From: Oscillospiraceae bacterium
GTDB taxonomy: Bacteria; Bacillota; Clostridia; Oscillospirales; Oscillospiraceae
Assembly (NCBI GenBank): GCA_020025425.1
Contig: JAHHSD010000002.1
Location: 1-64,000 of the forward strand
Direction of reading: 5' to 3'
Length of the DNA stretch: 64,000 nucleotides
The notes under the pieces were generated by a model. That model saw nothing but the letters and a program-made list of their open reading frames with translations. It was not told the DNA's origin and made no database searches. This document shows, piece after piece, positions 25,394-33,224 of this stretch; position 1 is the first letter of the stretch; every line of letters begins with the position of its first letter. The translations under genes and the position numbers were made by a program.

Positions 25394-27866
25394 TTGGATT
25401 TTCCTCCTCCTGCACGGATTCCAGCGCCTGGCGATCCGGCTGGTTCTCCACACTGCCCGATTCGATCATTGCATTCATGGTACCCTGGACAATGCCGTTG
25501 ATGTCCGCATCCACCACACCGCTGATGTAGCCGCGGACATGGCCCTTGACCCGCAGGGTGCCGCTGGAGCGCCGGATCACGGCGGGATGCTTCAGCTCGA
25601 AGGCCGTTTTCTCAATGATCGTATCGCCCAGAACCAGGATCTGGGGCAGAACGCCCAGAACCAGGAACATGGAAATCACCGTGCCCCGGCCCAGGCAGGA
25701 ACCAATGGAGGCCACCGCGGGCTCAGAGGACAGCAGACTGATCAGCGCACCTGCCGAAGCCAGCATGCTGCCCGAGGTCACCACGGTGGGGAAGGCCAGG
25801 TTCAGGGCCTCCACAATGGCCTGCTCGGTGTCCATGCGCTGCTTCAGTTCGGTGTACCGGCTGGAAATCACGATGGCGTAGTCGATGTTTGCACCCATCT
25901 GGATGGAGCTGACGATCAGGTAGCTCAGGAAGAACAGGTTCTTATGGGACAGGTACGGGAAGGAGAAGTTGATCCAGATACTGCCCTGGATGACCAGGAT
26001 CAGCAGCACCGGCATGCCGGCAGAGCGGAAGGTGAACACCAGCACGATGATGACGAACAGGGCGGACAGCACGCTGATGAGCAGGTTGTCGCCCTCGAAG
26101 GAGGAGGACAGGTCGTAGTCGCTGGTGGTCTCGCCCACCAGGTAGACCTTGTCATAGTACTTCTCCGCCGTCTCGTGGAGGACCTTGAGGTAGTCAAAGG
26201 TCTCAGCGCTCTCCTCGGGCAGATCCAGCTCGATCAGGATGCGGCTGTAATGCTCGCCGGCCAGCTGCTTCTTTGCGTCCACCAGCTGGCTGTACATGTC
26301 ATCCAGGCTGCTGCGCAGCTCCCCGCTCAGATTGACATACCCCTCTTCCACCCGGTCATGGAGGAAGAACACAATGTCGATCAGGGGGATGCCGTACTCG
26401 TCCAGGCCGCCCACGATCTTTCCGTATTCGCCCTGGTCTGCGGCGTAGGCCCCGTACAGCAGCTCCACCACCTCCAGGTCCATGTCGGTCAGCTCGGCCA
26501 GCTGGCGGGGCGTGAGCTGGTCGGTGAGCATGTAGCCGTCGATGGCCTCGATGTTGGACAGGCCCAGAGTGCTGTCCACATGCTCCAGCTGAGACAGGTC
26601 GGAGAGCAGGGCCTTCTCCTTGCCGTAGTCGCCGCAGGGGACCAGCAGGGCCATTAGGTTGGTGTCACCGGCAAAATCCTCCACCTTTTTCTGTGCGATC
26701 TGGAACTCATTCTGTTTAAAGGTAGAGAGGGTGGAATAGCCGTACACATAGGGGCAGCGGTTGGCGAAGAAAAACGCCCCCACCAGGACCAGTGCGAAGA
26801 TCGGCGGCACAATGTAGCGGGTCTTGACGGTCAGCCGGCCCCAGGCCGTGATCTTGGGCACGAAGTTGCGGTGGTGGGTCTTGTCAATGCCCTTGGAAAA
26901 GAGCATCAGCAGACCGGGCATCAGGGTGAACACAGACAGCAGGCTGAAGAAGATGGCCTTGACCAGCACGCTGCCCATATCGTAGCCGATGCGGAATTTC
27001 ATGAACATCATGGCCACCAGACCGGAGATGGTGGTCAGACTGGAGGAGGCCACCTCGGGGATGGCCTTGCTCAGTGCGGCGATGCAGGCCTCCCGGGCCT
27101 CGTGGTACTGCCGCTCCTCCGTGTAGCGGTGGCACAGGATGATGGCGTAGTCAATAGCCAGTGCCAGCTGGAGCACCACCGCAATGGAGTTGGTCACGAA
27201 GGAGATCTCCCCCATCAGGAAGTTGGTGCCCATATTCAGGATGGCGGCGGTGATGAAGGTGAGCAGCAGCACCGGCACCTCTAAATAAGTATGGGAGGTA
27301 AAGAGCAGAACGGTGACAATGATAAATGCTGCCACCAGCATAACGATCTTCATTTCCCCTTCCAGGGTGTCGTTGATGCTGGAGCCCACCTCACTGTCGA
27401 TGTAGGCGTCATAGCCCTCCAGTGTTTTCCGGATCTCGGCCATGGCCTGATGGCTGATGTCGTCTGCCACCTCTCCGGCAAAGTTTACGGTAAACAGCGC
27501 GGAGGCCTCCTTATAGTAGTCCTCCAGCTTGGCATCTTCCTTGTCCGGATCAAAAAACTCCACCGAGGTGACGCCCTCAATCCGCCTGAGCTGCCGCTCC
27601 AGATTCTCCGCCTGATCCAGAGAGACATTTGCAACCAGGATCTTGGCCGTGGCATAGGTGGTAAACTCATCCTCCATAATACTCAAACCCTGCCGGGTCT
27701 CAGTATCTGTGGGCAGGAAGGATGTGATATCGTCGTTTGTCTTGACCCAACCCGCAGAAACGATACAAAATGCACACGCGGCAATAAAAAAAAGGAAAAA
27801 GATGTTGCGCTTATCTACGATAAACGTGGCCATCTTCTCCCAAAAACTCTTTTTTTCCGGCTCCAT
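25383..27866 (-). CDS. MMPL/RND-superfamily transporter
   Basis: An 827-residue membrane protein with the RND layout: a first membrane helix at about 21-41, a large extracytoplasmic loop, a block of helices, and then the same again. Each half has the MMPL core (LALAIDYAIILCHRYTEER near 240 and MGANIDYAIVISSRYTEL in the second half), where the Asp of IDY is the proton-relay residue. Family members export lipids or hydrophobic molecules, or transport wall precursors. The gene is followed by an overlapping GLUG/coiled-coil surface protein, which I infer to be a partner. Substrate unknown. Confidence 0.9.
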   Translation of the reverse strand: MEPEKKSFWEKMATFIVDKRNIFFLFFIAACAFCIVSAGWVKTNDDITSFLPTDTETRQGLSIMEDEFTTYATAKILVANVSLDQAENLERQLRRIEGVTSVEFFDPDKEDAKLEDYYKEASALFTVNFAGEVADDISHQAMAEIRKTLEGYDAYIDSEVGSSINDTLEGEMKIVMLVAAFIIVTVLLFTSHTYLEVPVLLLTFITAAILNMGTNFLMGEISFVTNSIAVVLQLALAIDYAIILCHRYTEERQYHEAREACIAALSKAIPEVASSSLTTISGLVAMMFMKFRIGYDMGSVLVKAIFFSLLSVFTLMPGLLMLFSKGIDKTHHRNFVPKITAWGRLTVKTRYIVPPIFALVLVGAFFFANRCPYVYGYSTLSTFKQNEFQIAQKKVEDFAGDTNLMALLVPCGDYGKEKALLSDLSQLEHVDSTLGLSNIEAIDGYMLTDQLTPRQLAELTDMDLEVVELLYGAYAADQGEYGKIVGGLDEYGIPLIDIVFFLHDRVEEGYVNLSGELRSSLDDMYSQLVDAKKQLAGEHYSRILIELDLPEESAETFDYLKVLHETAEKYYDKVYLVGETTSDYDLSSSFEGDNLLISVLSALFVIIVLVFTFRSAGMPVLLILVIQGSIWINFSFPYLSHKNLFFLSYLIVSSIQMGANIDYAIVISSRYTELKQRMDTEQAIVEALNLAFPTVVTSGSMLASAGALISLLSSEPAVASIGSCLGRGTVISMFLVLGVLPQILVLGDTIIEKTAFELKHPAVIRRSSGTLRVKGHVRGYISGVVDADINGIVQGTMNAMIESGSVENQPDRQALESVQEEENPNEI

Positions 27867-28007
27867 CAGCGGTTTCCCGTTCCTTTCTTTTTCACTGTGC
27901 CGTCCTCAGACGGCGATAGGCAATTTACGGTATGATAATTATACTCCTTTCTTTTTTTCTTGCCCATAGACAATGTCCTGTTTACGTCAAACATTTTATA
28001 AAAAAAT

Positions 28008-28036
28008 TGCGGCGGAGTGGGTTCCACTCCGCCGCA
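28008..28036 (-). terminator. terminator downstream of the alpha/beta hydrolase
   Basis: A perfect 13-bp GC-rich stem (28008-28020 with 28024-28036) and a GTT loop, followed on the minus strand by AATTTTTTT. Confidence 0.93.
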
Positions 28037-28041
28037 TCCGT

Positions 28042-29394
28042 TCATCTGTTTCTCCCCTGTCTCGCCAGCCACTGGAACAGCGTCTCACCGGTGACCTGGT
28101 CCACACACCGTCCATTGAGAACGGGGACCCAGGAATAATGGGGATTATAGCGATAGGGCATCCCGGCCTGCTGGGAGGGCAGACCGCTGCCGTCCACGAT
28201 GAGTCCCAGCCGGGTCAGACGCACATCCTTCGCGCCGGCAGCCAGCAGCCGCTGGACCGTGGGGAAGGTGCTCTCCCCGGGCGGGCAGACCTGGTCCAGC
28301 TCGCTGTGGATAAACCACATGGGCACCTTGGCCAGCCGGGCAATCTCACTGTCGGACAGCCAGCTGTCCTGGTAGGCCTGGCACACCGGGAAGGCCGCCG
28401 CGAAGAAGTCGGGGTCCTCCAGCAGCAGGGCCATGGTCATGTAGCCGCCGTTGGAGCAGCCGCCAATGTAAATACGGTCCGGGTCGATCTCCGGCGAGCT
28501 GCCGGCGTAGCGGCGGATCAGAGCCATCAGGCTCTCCAGGTAACGGCTCTCCTCCCCATCCTGTCCGCCGTCCAGCCACATAGTGGGGCACTGGGGGACC
28601 AGCACATAGGCCTTGTTCATATGCCCCTGAAAATCATTGTCTACAAAGGTGGTGACCCGGTTGCCCAGCAGGGCGATGGTGGGGTCCTCTCCCCCCTCCC
28701 CCAGGCCGTGGAGCCAGATCACCAGGGGGTGCTTTCCTCCATCGGCGCCGGGCGCATAGTGGGCATATTGAATCGTCTCTTCCTTATATATAAAGGTATC
28801 GGTCTGGAATTTATCAGCCAGAGGCATGCGCTTTCCCTTCGGGGTGCGGGAAATCGCCAGGCTGTCATACTCCTTCCCCTCCGCCTTCAGCTTCTGATCC
28901 GGGGCCAGCTCGATGACCAGCTGATAGGGGTCGGCCCAGCGGTAGTGCAGCTCCTCTGAAAAGAAGCAAAGGGGACTGCCCACATCGGGGGCGACCGTCA
29001 GCTCCAGCGTGACATGGTTGGATGGACCCTTGGTCTCCCTGCCCTCCCCATCGCTGAGGAAGGCGTCAGTGACCGTCCGTTGGGACCGGGCAATGGTCAC
29101 GGGGCCGCTGGTGGCAAAAATGTCGGTGCTGCTGTTCTCCCGGGCCTGCTTCTCCTCCACCACCAGGAACTGCTCCGGGCTGACCTGGGTCACCTTCTCC
29201 TCCAGCTCCAGAACCACCTGGCTGACGCCGGGACCCCAGTCAAACCCTTCCACAACCATGGTATAGCTGCCTGACAGTGCCTCCGGGCTTGGGACCGGCT
29301 CCTGGCTGAGCAGCGTTCCATCCACAGCCTGTTGTCCATAAAACGTACCGGCGGTGAGCACCGCCAGACAAAAATTAAGCCACTCTTTGATCAC
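28042..29394 (-). CDS. secreted alpha/beta hydrolase (esterase/prolyl-oligopeptidase type)
   Basis: A 450-residue probable extracytoplasmic esterase. A short hydrophobic N-terminus (about 5-19) may be a signal or anchor. Residues about 25-200 form a beta-rich, Ig-like domain of the sort found before esterase domains. The hydrolase domain (about 215-450) has PLVIWLHGLGEGGEDP as oxyanion segment, the nucleophile in YIGGCSNGGYMT, an Asp candidate in WFIHSELDQVCPP and His in YNPHYSWVPVL. This resembles polyhydroxybutyrate-depolymerase/feruloyl-esterase-like enzymes; the substrate is not assigned. The start is a GTG with GGAGG 8 bases before it. Confidence 0.82.
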   Translation of the reverse strand: MIKEWLNFCLAVLTAGTFYGQQAVDGTLLSQEPVPSPEALSGSYTMVVEGFDWGPGVSQVVLELEEKVTQVSPEQFLVVEEKQARENSSTDIFATSGPVTIARSQRTVTDAFLSDGEGRETKGPSNHVTLELTVAPDVGSPLCFFSEELHYRWADPYQLVIELAPDQKLKAEGKEYDSLAISRTPKGKRMPLADKFQTDTFIYKEETIQYAHYAPGADGGKHPLVIWLHGLGEGGEDPTIALLGNRVTTFVDNDFQGHMNKAYVLVPQCPTMWLDGGQDGEESRYLESLMALIRRYAGSSPEIDPDRIYIGGCSNGGYMTMALLLEDPDFFAAAFPVCQAYQDSWLSDSEIARLAKVPMWFIHSELDQVCPPGESTFPTVQRLLAAGAKDVRLTRLGLIVDGSGLPSQQAGMPYRYNPHYSWVPVLNGRCVDQVTGETLFQWLARQGRNR

Positions 29395-29600
29395 CGATGG
29401 GTCCTCCAGTCAAACTTTTATCTGTTTCATTATAATCTACCCTTCTCCCCACGTCAAATCCTATCTTCTCTGTTTGTCTGCACAAATCGGGTTCGTACAC
29501 CTGAAAATTCGGGACAGAACATTTTTGCAAATGCAGGGCCGAATTGGATACAGCCCCTTCCCATCGATTCTGTTCTGCTTATAAAGCCCATAAAATCTTC

Positions 29601-29629
29601 TTGACAACGCACTGGATCTGCGCTATTAT
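29601..29629 (+). promoter_or_regulatory. promoter of the TetR gene
   Basis: TTGACA (29601-29606), a 17-base spacer and TATTAT (29624-29629), about 45 bases before the TTG start. Confidence 0.75.
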
Positions 29630-29652
29630 AACACCGTTATATAACACTGTTA
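29629..29652 (+). promoter_or_regulatory. probable TetR operator (24-bp palindrome)
   Basis: A 24-base imperfect palindrome with outer arms TAACA/TGTTA and the perfect core GTTATATAAC; 20 of 24 positions are symmetric. It begins at the last base of the -10 box and covers the likely transcription start, so bound TetR should block its own promoter. Confidence 0.65.
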
Positions 29653-29674
29653 CAGCAGAGAAAGAGGTGCCGCC

Positions 29675-30292
29675 TTGAGCGAAAGTGAACGCACTACCTT
29701 ACAGAATATCCTTACAGCCGCATGCCGGGAATTTCTTCAAAAGGGATTCCAGGGCGCTTCTCTGCGGAACATTGTCAAAAAGGCAGGTGTTACCACCGGA
29801 GCTTTTTACGGCTATTTCAAGAGCAAGGAAGAACTGTTTGATGCTTTGGTGAAGGAGCAGTATACCCATATATTGGATCTGTACCAAACCATCCTGGCAG
29901 ACTTTGCGGAGATGCCGCCGGAGCAGCAGCGTTCCGATATGGTCAGCTATACGATTGAGGGAATTTCTCGCATGACTGACTATATTTACAGCAATTTTGA
30001 CGCATTCAAGCTGATTCTGTGCTGTTCGGAAGGTACTCCCTACGAAAACCTGATCCATAATATGGCACAAATGGACTGTGACGCCACCCGTGACTTTTCA
30101 GAAGGGATGAATGCAGCCGGCGTCCCCATAAATAAAATCAATCCGCACCTGGAGCACATGCTGACCAGCGGGATGTTCTATGCGTATTTTGAATTGGTTG
30201 TTCATGACATTCCAAAAGAGGATACCGCCGAATATATCAAGCAGCTCATCCATTTTTATGAGGGCGGCTGGCGAAGAATTATGGGGTTCTAG
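29675..30292 (+). CDS. TetR/AcrR-family transcriptional regulator
   Basis: A 205-residue repressor-type protein. The N-terminal helix-turn-helix (about 8-55) reads LQNILTAACREFLQKGF, then ASLRNIVKKAGVTTGAFYGYFKSKEELF. The C-terminal ligand domain is TetR-like and unassigned. The start is a TTG at 29675 preceded by AAAGAGGTG; no ATG is better placed. It is first in the ECF/ABC transport island, and a palindrome over its own promoter suggests autorepression. Its inducer may be the cargo or metal moved by the downstream transporters (inference). Confidence 0.9.
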   Translation: MSESERTTLQNILTAACREFLQKGFQGASLRNIVKKAGVTTGAFYGYFKSKEELFDALVKEQYTHILDLYQTILADFAEMPPEQQRSDMVSYTIEGISRMTDYIYSNFDAFKLILCCSEGTPYENLIHNMAQMDCDATRDFSEGMNAAGVPINKINPHLEHMLTSGMFYAYFELVVHDIPKEDTAEYIKQLIHFYEGGWRRIMGF

Positions 30293-30297
30293 GACCC

Positions 30298-30303
30298 TAT
30301 AAT
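30298..30303 (+). promoter_or_regulatory. possible -10 box before the MptD gene
   Basis: TATAAT begins 6 bases after the tetR stop, 12 bases before the GGTTAG-N6-CTAACC palindrome. No good -35 box is seen, so any promoter here may need an activator. Confidence 0.35.
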
Positions 30304-30314
30304 TTTTGGAGCCA

Positions 30315-30332
30315 GGTTAGTTTATGCTAACC
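30315..30332 (+). promoter_or_regulatory. operator GGTTAG-N6-CTAACC upstream of the ECF transporter genes
   Basis: A perfect 6-bp inverted repeat with a 6-base spacer (tttatg). The same arms and spacer length recur at 36816-36833. The arms differ in orientation from the TetR palindrome, so a second regulator is likely. Confidence 0.6.
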
Positions 30333-30402
30333 AATTTCAGGTACAGTAAGCTGATTTCAGCCTGCTTATCACAATACAACATAAAGAAAGAGGTATTTCA
30401 GA

Positions 30403-30987
30403 ATGAACCAGGAGACGAAACTCAAAGGAAAAGACCTGATCAACGTAGGCATCTACGCCGCCATTTATTGTGTGCTGACGACCATGGTAGCCATGTTGGG
30501 TTATATTCCCATCATGATACCCTTACTTGTAGTGCTCTGCCCGCTCATCGGAAGCACCCCCATGATGCTGTTTATGACAAAAGTCAAAAAATTCGGCATG
30601 GTCACACTGATGGGCACAATCATCGGCCTGTTCCTGTGGATCACGGGTATGGGTTACTGGCCTGCCATTTTTGGCCTGGTCTGCGGTTTTCTTGCAGATC
30701 TCCTGGATAAGAGCGGCAATTATAAAAGCGCCGTCAAAACGATTATTGGCAACGGCATCCTCCACATCACGCTGTTTGCAAATATGATCCCGCTCTATAC
30801 TGACATTGACGGCTACTTTGCGTCCCGTCAGGACTTTGGCCAGGAATACATCACCAGTCTCACCAACATCATGCAGCCCTGGACTGCACCGGTGCTGCTG
30901 ATCTGCAGCTTTGCTGCCGGGATCGTTGGTGCCCTGATTGGCAGAAAGCTGCTGAAAAAGCACTTTATGAAAGCGGGTATCGTTTAA
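30403..30987 (+). CDS. MptD-family ECF transporter S component
   Basis: A 194-residue membrane protein of the MptD (Trep_Strep) family, the substrate-binding S component of an energy-coupling-factor transporter. It has about five to six hydrophobic segments, starting LINVGIYAAIYCVLTTMVAM, with PLIGSTPMMLFMTKVKKFG and FGLVCGFLADLLDKSG as family-like patches. GAAAGAGG precedes the ATG. The next genes supply EcfT and a fused EcfA, so a dedicated group I ECF importer is encoded. The substrate of this family is not well established; small cofactors or metals are typical ECF cargoes. Confidence 0.85.
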   Translation: MNQETKLKGKDLINVGIYAAIYCVLTTMVAMLGYIPIMIPLLVVLCPLIGSTPMMLFMTKVKKFGMVTLMGTIIGLFLWITGMGYWPAIFGLVCGFLADLLDKSGNYKSAVKTIIGNGILHITLFANMIPLYTDIDGYFASRQDFGQEYITSLTNIMQPWTAPVLLICSFAAGIVGALIGRKLLKKHFMKAGIV

Positions 30988-31727
30988 TGTTGTCAGGGAT
31001 GTTTCAGGCCAGCATTAAAAACCGCGGTCTGATCCTGGACCCGCGCACAAAATTTTTGCTGCTGTTCACCATGTCCATATTTGTGCTGGGCGGAGCCGGC
31101 GGCAATATCACAAGCTATTTGATGCCGGTATTTTGTGCTGTTCCTGCCATTGCATTATTTTCGGCAAAGAGGATCAAGCCGGCCATTGTTTATCTGCTGC
31201 TGTTCAGCGGTGCGATCCTGACCACCTATTTCTTTGCCGGCAGGACACACGGTCTGGCCCACTTCCTCATCATCGGGATCTGCGGAATCTTATCTCGTTT
31301 TTTACCCTGTATTATGATGGGCACTTACCTCATCTCCACCACTACGGTCAGCGAATTTACAGCCGCAATGCAGAGGCTGCATTTCAGCGAGAAAATCATC
31401 ATTCCGCTGTCTGTGATGTTCCGGTTCTTCCCCACGGTGTTTGACGAATTCCGGTCCATCAACATGGCCATGAAAATGCGGGGGATCCAATTCGGCGGAG
31501 TCGGTGCTGCCAAAATGATAGAATATCGCCTTGTTCCCCTGATGACCTGCTGTGTCAAAATCGGCGAGGAGCTCTCAGCTGCCGCTCTGACCCGGGGGCT
31601 GGGCGGAGAGGTAAAACGGACCAACATTTGCAAAATAGGCTTTCACCTTCAGGATTATTTGGTGCTGTCGCTGTGCGTCATCCCCTATCTTTTACTGGTG
31701 CTCCGGTGTTTCGGGCTTTTTGCATAA
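30987..31727 (+). CDS. ecfT: ECF transporter transmembrane component EcfT
   Basis: A 246-residue membrane scaffold that couples the S component to the ATPases. It has five or so hydrophobic segments and the C-terminal coupling helices. The Ala-Arg-Gly-like signatures appear as MAMKMRGIQFGG and AALTRGLGGEVKR, slightly off the usual ARG motifs. Its ATG overlaps the end of the S component by one base. Located between S component and ATPase as expected. Confidence 0.86.
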   Translation: MLSGMFQASIKNRGLILDPRTKFLLLFTMSIFVLGGAGGNITSYLMPVFCAVPAIALFSAKRIKPAIVYLLLFSGAILTTYFFAGRTHGLAHFLIIGICGILSRFLPCIMMGTYLISTTTVSEFTAAMQRLHFSEKIIIPLSVMFRFFPTVFDEFRSINMAMKMRGIQFGGVGAAKMIEYRLVPLMTCCVKIGEELSAAALTRGLGGEVKRTNICKIGFHLQDYLVLSLCVIPYLLLVLRCFGLFA

Positions 31728-31739
31728 AGAGGTGACGAA

Positions 31740-33224
31740 ATGATTCAACTGAAAAATGTCAGCTTTCAATACGACGAAACACAGACCTCCTCCTTGCAGC
31801 ATATTTCCTGCCAGATCCCGGATGGTCAGTGCGTATTGCTCTGCGGAGAATCCGGCTGCGGCAAGACCACCCTGACCCGCCTGATCAACGGTCTGATCCC
31901 GCACTATTATGAAGGGAATCTCCAGGGAGAAGTCGTGGTAAATGGATTGGATGTGCTGACAGCCGAGCTGTATGAAACCGCCAAACTGGTGGGCAGCGTG
32001 TTCCAAAACCCAAGAAGCCAGTTTTTTTGTGTGGACACTACCAGCGAAATTGCCTTTGGCTGCGAGAATATGGGCCTGCCCGAGCCCGAGATCCGCACCC
32101 GAATCCAAAATACAGTGCAGCAGCTGAATATACAGCAGCTCCTGGACCGGGACATTTTCGAATTGTCCGGCGGGGAAAAGCAGAAAGTAGCCTGTGCATC
32201 GGTTTCAGCATTCCAACCGGAAGTTTTTGTGTTGGATGAGCCTACCTCAAATCTGGATGTAACCGCCATAGAAGATCTCAAGCAGGTTATTCGGCTTTGG
32301 AAAGCCAAGGGGAAAACGATTGTGATAGCGGAACACCGCCTGTACTGGCTGATGGATGTGTGTGACCGTGTTCTCTATCTGAAAGATGGTCAAATCGCAT
32401 CGGATATGCCTGTGGAACAATTCCGGGCCCTGCCCTCGGAAAAAATCGTAGAAATGGGGCTTCGCGCATTGCAGCTGGAGCTCCCTGCCCGCAAACTACC
32501 GCCGGTTTCTGCTGAAACCATCCAGCTTCGGGATTTTTCTTTTTCTTATGATGCAGAGCCAATCCTCCGCATTCCCACCCTTACGCTTCCAAAAGGAGGG
32601 ATCATTGCGGTGATCGGCCATAACGGCGCCGGAAAATCCACATTTACCCATTGTCTGTGCGGACTTGAACCACGCTTCAAAGGATACGCCGTCATAGACG
32701 GCAGGATGTTGCGCCGCAAGGCACTGCTGAGAGAGGGCTATCTGGTGATGCAGGACGTCAATCACCAATTATTCTGTGAATCCGTAGAGGAAGAAGTGCG
32801 GCTGGGCATGCGGAAGGAAAATGAGCCCCGCGTTACGGAAGTGCTGAGACAAATGGACTTGCTGAACCTGACAGACCGGCACCCGATGAGTCTGTCAGGC
32901 GGACAAAAACAGCGAGCTGCCATTGCATCCGCGATCCTGTCCAATAAATCGCTGCTGGTGTTCGATGAACCTACCAGTGGATTAGACCGCCGGCATATGG
33001 AACAGACAGGGGCATTGATTTCCACATTACAGGGGAACAAGACCGTTCTGATCGTAACCCACGATTTGGAACTGATTGCTCAGTGCTGTACCCATGTGCT
33101 GTATCTGGAGCACGGCTCGGTCAAGGAGTGCTGCCCCCTGGACGAAGAAGGCTTTCAAAAAGTGCAGTCCTTCTTTGGTGCAACCCCCGACTGTTCAATC
33201 GTCAGTGAGGAGGAAATCAAGTGA
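31740..33224 (+). CDS. fused ECF transporter ATPase (EcfA1-EcfA2 type)
   Basis: A 494-residue protein with two complete ABC nucleotide-binding domains in one chain. Domain 1: Walker A CGESGCGKTTL near 38, signature LSGGEKQK near 140, Walker B VFVLDEPTSNLD. Domain 2: Walker A GHNGAGKSTF near 292, signature LSGGQKQR near 384, Walker B LLVFDEPTSGLD. Both catalytic sites look intact. It powers the MptD/EcfT importer. GAGGTG precedes the ATG 12 bases after ecfT, and the end overlaps the next GTG start. Confidence 0.93.
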   Translation: MIQLKNVSFQYDETQTSSLQHISCQIPDGQCVLLCGESGCGKTTLTRLINGLIPHYYEGNLQGEVVVNGLDVLTAELYETAKLVGSVFQNPRSQFFCVDTTSEIAFGCENMGLPEPEIRTRIQNTVQQLNIQQLLDRDIFELSGGEKQKVACASVSAFQPEVFVLDEPTSNLDVTAIEDLKQVIRLWKAKGKTIVIAEHRLYWLMDVCDRVLYLKDGQIASDMPVEQFRALPSEKIVEMGLRALQLELPARKLPPVSAETIQLRDFSFSYDAEPILRIPTLTLPKGGIIAVIGHNGAGKSTFTHCLCGLEPRFKGYAVIDGRMLRRKALLREGYLVMQDVNHQLFCESVEEEVRLGMRKENEPRVTEVLRQMDLLNLTDRHPMSLSGGQKQRAAIASAILSNKSLLVFDEPTSGLDRRHMEQTGALISTLQGNKTVLIVTHDLELIAQCCTHVLYLEHGSVKECCPLDEEGFQKVQSFFGATPDCSIVSEEEIK

